A stretch of DNA of 6,826 nucleotides from Acetobacteraceae bacterium (GTDB lineage: Bacteria; Pseudomonadota; Alphaproteobacteria; Acetobacterales; Acetobacteraceae), in the NCBI GenBank assembly GCA_947478535.1, contig CANJXD010000322.1, positions 1 to 6,826 on the forward strand. Reading direction: 5' to 3'. A model generated the notes under the pieces. It was not told the origin of the DNA, made no database searches, and worked only from the letters and a program-made list of their open reading frames with translations. The position numbers were made by a program, and so were the translations under genes. Positions 4,534 through 6,826 of the stretch are shown here, one piece after another (positions within the stretch are counted from its first letter, which is position 1; every line of letters starts with the position of its first letter).

Positions 4534-5514
4534 ATGACCATCACCCGCCGCGTGGCGCTCACCGCCGCTTCCCTCGCCTCCGCGCTCACGCCTTTCGCGG
4601 CGCGCGCGCAGGGGGCCTTTCCGAACCGTACGCTGCGCCTCGTCGTGCCCTTCCCGCCGGGGGGATCGACGGACCTCACGGGGCGCCTGGTGGCGGAGAA
4701 GTTGCAGGCCGCGCTAGGGCAGCCGGTGGTGGTGGAAAATCGCGGTGGCGCCTCGGGCGGCATCGGCAGCCAGGCGGTCTCCCGCATGGCGCCGGATGGC
4801 TATTCGCTCGTTGTTTCCTCCGTCGGCTCGCACGGCATCGTCCCCGCCGTCGTCGCCAATCCCGGCTATGACGCGATGCGGGATTTCACCCATATCGGCA
4901 TGCTCGGCGTGTTCCATTCCGTGCTGGTGGTGCACCCCGCCTTCCCGGCACGGGACCTCGCCGGCTTCATCGCGGAGGCGAAGCGCCGCCCCGGCGCGCT
5001 GAACTACGCGACCTCCGGCATCGGCTCCTCCAACCACCTGATGGGGGAGGTGATGAAGGCCGAGGCCGGGATCGATATCGTCCATGTCCCCTATCGCGGC
5101 GCCGGCCCGGCGCTTCAGGCGGTCATCGCGGGGGAGGTTCCGGCGATGTGCGACAGCCTGCCCTCCGCCGCGCCGCATATCCGCGCGGGCCTGCTGCGCG
5201 CCATCGCCGTCACCTCCCGCACCCGGCTCGCCTCGATGCCGGATGTGCCGACCTTCATCGAATCCGGCATGCCGAAGGTGGTGGTGGAAAACTGGTTCGG
5301 CCTGGCCGGCCCGGCGGGGATGCCGGCGGCGGTGACGGAGCGCCTCAACCGTGCCTTGGCGGAGGCGCTGGCGCAGCCGGATTTGCTGGGGAAATACCGG
5401 GACCTCGGCCTGGAATCCCAGGTGCTGGACGTGCCCGCCATGACCAGCTTCGTGGAGGAGAACCTGGCCTTCTGGGCCAGCGCCGTCCGCAGCGCCGGCA
5501 TCACCGCGTCCTGA
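4534..5514 (+). CDS. Bug-family tripartite tricarboxylate transporter substrate-binding protein (canonical)
   Basis: A complete 326-residue protein of typical family length. Residues 1-26 are a signal peptide with a twin arginine near the start (MTITRR), a hydrophobic core and a probable cut in or after ARAQ. Landmarks follow: LVVPFPPGGSTD (36-47), VVVENRGGASGGIGSQAV (65-82), APDGYSL (86-92), DFTHIGMLG (117-125), LNYATSGIGSSNHLMGE (156-172), HVPYRGAGPALQAVIAGEV (184-202) and DVPTFIESG (237-245). This is a textbook Bug receptor, predicted to capture a small carboxylate in the periplasm. The ligand loop is consensus, unlike that of the Bug protein at 1089-2039, so the two are diverged paralogues with probably different ligands. 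ATG 4534 has an AGGAAAA ribosome binding site about 6 nt upstream. The gene lies 27 nt after the HD gene and ends 3 bp before the stop codon of the opposing glycosyl-phosphate transferase. No membrane subunits are nearby. Confidence 0.95.
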   Translation: MTITRRVALTAASLASALTPFAARAQGAFPNRTLRLVVPFPPGGSTDLTGRLVAEKLQAALGQPVVVENRGGASGGIGSQAVSRMAPDGYSLVVSSVGSHGIVPAVVANPGYDAMRDFTHIGMLGVFHSVLVVHPAFPARDLAGFIAEAKRRPGALNYATSGIGSSNHLMGEVMKAEAGIDIVHVPYRGAGPALQAVIAGEVPAMCDSLPSAAPHIRAGLLRAIAVTSRTRLASMPDVPTFIESGMPKVVVENWFGLAGPAGMPAAVTERLNRALAEALAQPDLLGKYRDLGLESQVLDVPAMTSFVEENLAFWASAVRSAGITAS

Positions 5515-5517
5515 CGG

Positions 5518-6570
5518 CTATTTCCAGCCGATCCCGGCGGCGGCCATCCGCCTTGTGACATAGGCGACCCAGCCGAGTTGCAGGGCCAGCGCCGGCAGCA
5601 CCACCAGCGGCTTCAAGGGCGGCGTCAACCACAGGAAGGCCAGCGCCAGCCCGGCCTGGAACAGCGCGAAGCCCCAGTGCAGTGCGGCGATGGCGCGCAC
5701 GCCCATGCCGCTGCGCTGGGCAAGCTGGTACAGGTGGGTGCGGTGCCCCTCCGCCAGCTTCTCCCGCATCAGCGCGCGACGGGCGAGGGTGAAGGTCGCA
5801 TCGAACAGCAGCCCGAACATGAGCAGCGGCACGATGAGGAAGGAGACCTGCTGCCCATCGAAGCGCGATGAGGCAACGGCCAGCACCGCCATGGTGAAGC
5901 CCGCGAACTGGCTGCCGACATCGCCCATGAAGATGCGCGCGCGGTGCAGGTTGAAAGGCAGAAACCCGAGAAAGCCCGCCGCCAGGAACAGCGCCGCCGC
6001 ATAGACGAACCAGCCACCCTGCAAGGCCGCCACCAGCGCCAGCGCGGCGGCGGCGATCAGCAGCGTGCCGCCGACCAGCCCGTCCAGCCCATCCATGAAA
6101 TTCACCGCATTCGTGCAGCCGACGATCCAGATCAGCGTCAGCACCAAGCCGACCCAGCCGAGATCGACCACGCCGAACCACGGCAGCGCCAGCCGGTGCA
6201 CGACGAGCCCGCTGGCCACCGCCACCAGCGCCGCCCCGGCCTGCGCCGCCAGCCGCAGCCGCGCCGACAGGTCCCGCACATCATCGGCCAGCGCCACGCC
6301 GGCGATGGCGAGTGCCGCCAGGATCACGCCGATGAATTGCGGTTCGGCGACCCGCGCGAAATCCGCCACGAGGTAAAGCACCAGCATCCCCGCCGTGAAG
6401 GCGATGACCACGCCGAGCCCGCCGCCGCGCGGCGTCGGCCGCACATGCGCGCTGCGGGCATTCGGATGATCCAGGATCGGGAAGGCGATCATCAGCCGGA
6501 CCACGGCCGCCGAGAAAAGCGCAAGCACCCCCGCGAAGCCGAGATGCTGCAGGAAGGCGAATAGCGTCAC
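5518..6570 (-). CDS. WecA/WbpL-type polyprenyl-phosphate HexNAc-1-phosphate transferase (MraY family)
   Basis: A 350-residue, very hydrophobic inner-membrane protein with about ten or eleven membrane segments. It should transfer a sugar-1-phosphate from a UDP-sugar to undecaprenyl phosphate, the first step in making O-antigen, capsule or a related glycan. Cytoplasmic-loop motifs appear in family order: DHPNARSAH then PTPRGGGLG (34-53), the Mg-binding ADD (95-97), NAVNFMDGLDGL (154-165), IFMGDVGS (213-220), and GHRTHLYQ (275-282) in the place of the family's H-x-H loop. These point to WecA/WbpL-type enzymes, not MraY itself. The sugar (GlcNAc, FucNAc, QuiNAc or other) cannot be told. The start is GTG at 6570, overlapping the upstream gene's TGA as GTGA, with GGAAAGG upstream; this couples translation of the two genes. 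The frame is open further upstream, but that part is the FkbM gene read in another frame. Confidence 0.9.
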   Translation of the reverse strand: MTLFAFLQHLGFAGVLALFSAAVVRLMIAFPILDHPNARSAHVRPTPRGGGLGVVIAFTAGMLVLYLVADFARVAEPQFIGVILAALAIAGVALADDVRDLSARLRLAAQAGAALVAVASGLVVHRLALPWFGVVDLGWVGLVLTLIWIVGCTNAVNFMDGLDGLVGGTLLIAAAALALVAALQGGWFVYAAALFLAAGFLGFLPFNLHRARIFMGDVGSQFAGFTMAVLAVASSRFDGQQVSFLIVPLLMFGLLFDATFTLARRALMREKLAEGHRTHLYQLAQRSGMGVRAIAALHWGFALFQAGLALAFLWLTPPLKPLVVLPALALQLGWVAYVTRRMAAAGIGWK

Positions 6571-6826
6571 GCCAAAAGCCTTTCCGGATCCAGGCTCGCA
6601 TAGACATCGCCCGAATTCGCGGCATGCGGCAGCGCCGCGATCCAGGCCGCCATCGCCGCCGCATCGACCGGGCCGGGGTGGGCGAAGCGCATGCCCTCCC
6701 CCAGGCAGGCATTGAAGGCGCGGTAGCCGAGTGCGGAAAGCCGGTGCAGGCACTGCCCCGCCACGTCCCGCTGGATGGTGGTGAATTCGAAGGAAAGACC
6801 GCGGGGCGCGTGGGTCAGCCCGGCCA
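6567..6826 (-). CDS. C-terminus of a probable FkbM-family methyltransferase (partial)
   Basis: The frame is open from the right edge to the TGA at 6567-6569; only the last 85 residues are visible. The segment contains LSFEFTTIQRDVAG near its start, then LSALGYRAFNACLGEG and PHAANSGDVYASLDPERLLA at the end. The (L)SFEF strand followed by a helix and an aromatic LGY-x-x-F strand resembles the C-terminal part of FkbM-type SAM-dependent methyltransferases, which methylate sugar hydroxyls and are common in polysaccharide clusters. The SAM-binding region lies outside the window, so the family call rests on recall of this C-terminal pattern. Its last codons overlap the GTG start of the polyprenyl-phosphate sugar transferase gene by 4 nt, so both belong to one operon, which supports a role in glycan building. 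Confidence 0.65.
   Translation of the reverse strand, partial: AGLTHAPRGLSFEFTTIQRDVAGQCLHRLSALGYRAFNACLGEGMRFAHPGPVDAAAMAAWIAALPHAANSGDVYASLDPERLLA

Noticed and set aside
5944..6564. A 206-codon open frame on the plus strand opposite the membrane transferase
   Set aside because: It is a Gln/Arg/His-rich low-complexity translation, antisense to a gene with intact catalytic motifs.

Overview
The window is very GC-rich, densely packed DNA with many GCG, GCC and CGC codons. Two solute-binding proteins of the Bug/TctC (tripartite tricarboxylate receptor) family are clear, and a third is probable at the left edge. This composition and gene content suggest an alphaproteobacterium of the Acetobacteraceae type (Roseomonas-like); Burkholderiales share the Bug expansion and are the main alternative. 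The taxonomic call is inference, as there is no rRNA or other marker gene here.

Layout. (1) Positions 1-984, minus strand: a KRCGH-type isocitrate lyase/PEP-mutase superfamily enzyme, followed after 2 nt by the first 17 codons of an exported protein that runs off the left edge. (2) Positions 985-1088: a divergent control region with two dyads sharing TGCCG/CGGCA half-sites and an inverted repeat that includes the next gene's ribosome binding site. (3) Positions 1089-2039, plus strand: a Bug receptor with a divergent ligand loop. (4) Positions 2026-3844, minus strand: two tandem, diverged paralogues of the PuuE-like polysaccharide-deacetylase fold, 1 nt apart. The downstream one overlaps the Bug gene tail to tail by 14 bp. 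(5) Positions 3845-3936: a second divergent control region. (6) Positions 3937-5514, plus strand: an HD-fold phosphohydrolase-like protein whose HD doublet reads QD, then a canonical Bug receptor, probably one operon. (7) Positions 5518-6826, minus strand: the C-terminus of a probable FkbM-family methyltransferase overlapping by 4 nt (GTGA) the start of a WecA/WbpL-type polyprenyl-phosphate HexNAc-1-phosphate transferase. This is the edge of a polysaccharide or glycolipid gene cluster.

How the genes may work together. Positions 1-5514 look like a scavenging and catabolic neighbourhood. Periplasmic Bug proteins would capture small carboxylates, the lyase would cleave a 2-hydroxy-dicarboxylate-like acid, and the two PuuE-like proteins would hydrolyse an amide or C-N bond. 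No TctA/TctB membrane partner or regulator gene is in the window, so the receptors look like orphans and the substrate cannot be deduced. Positions 5518-6826 belong to a different, surface-polysaccharide module. All genes that are complete here appear intact. I see no tRNA, rRNA, insertion sequence, CRISPR array or clear intrinsic terminator, and no gene-free stretch over about 105 bp. I found no convincing new multi-gene system. The points most worth a second look are the diverged deacetylase pair, the degenerate HD motif and the structured divergent promoter region.
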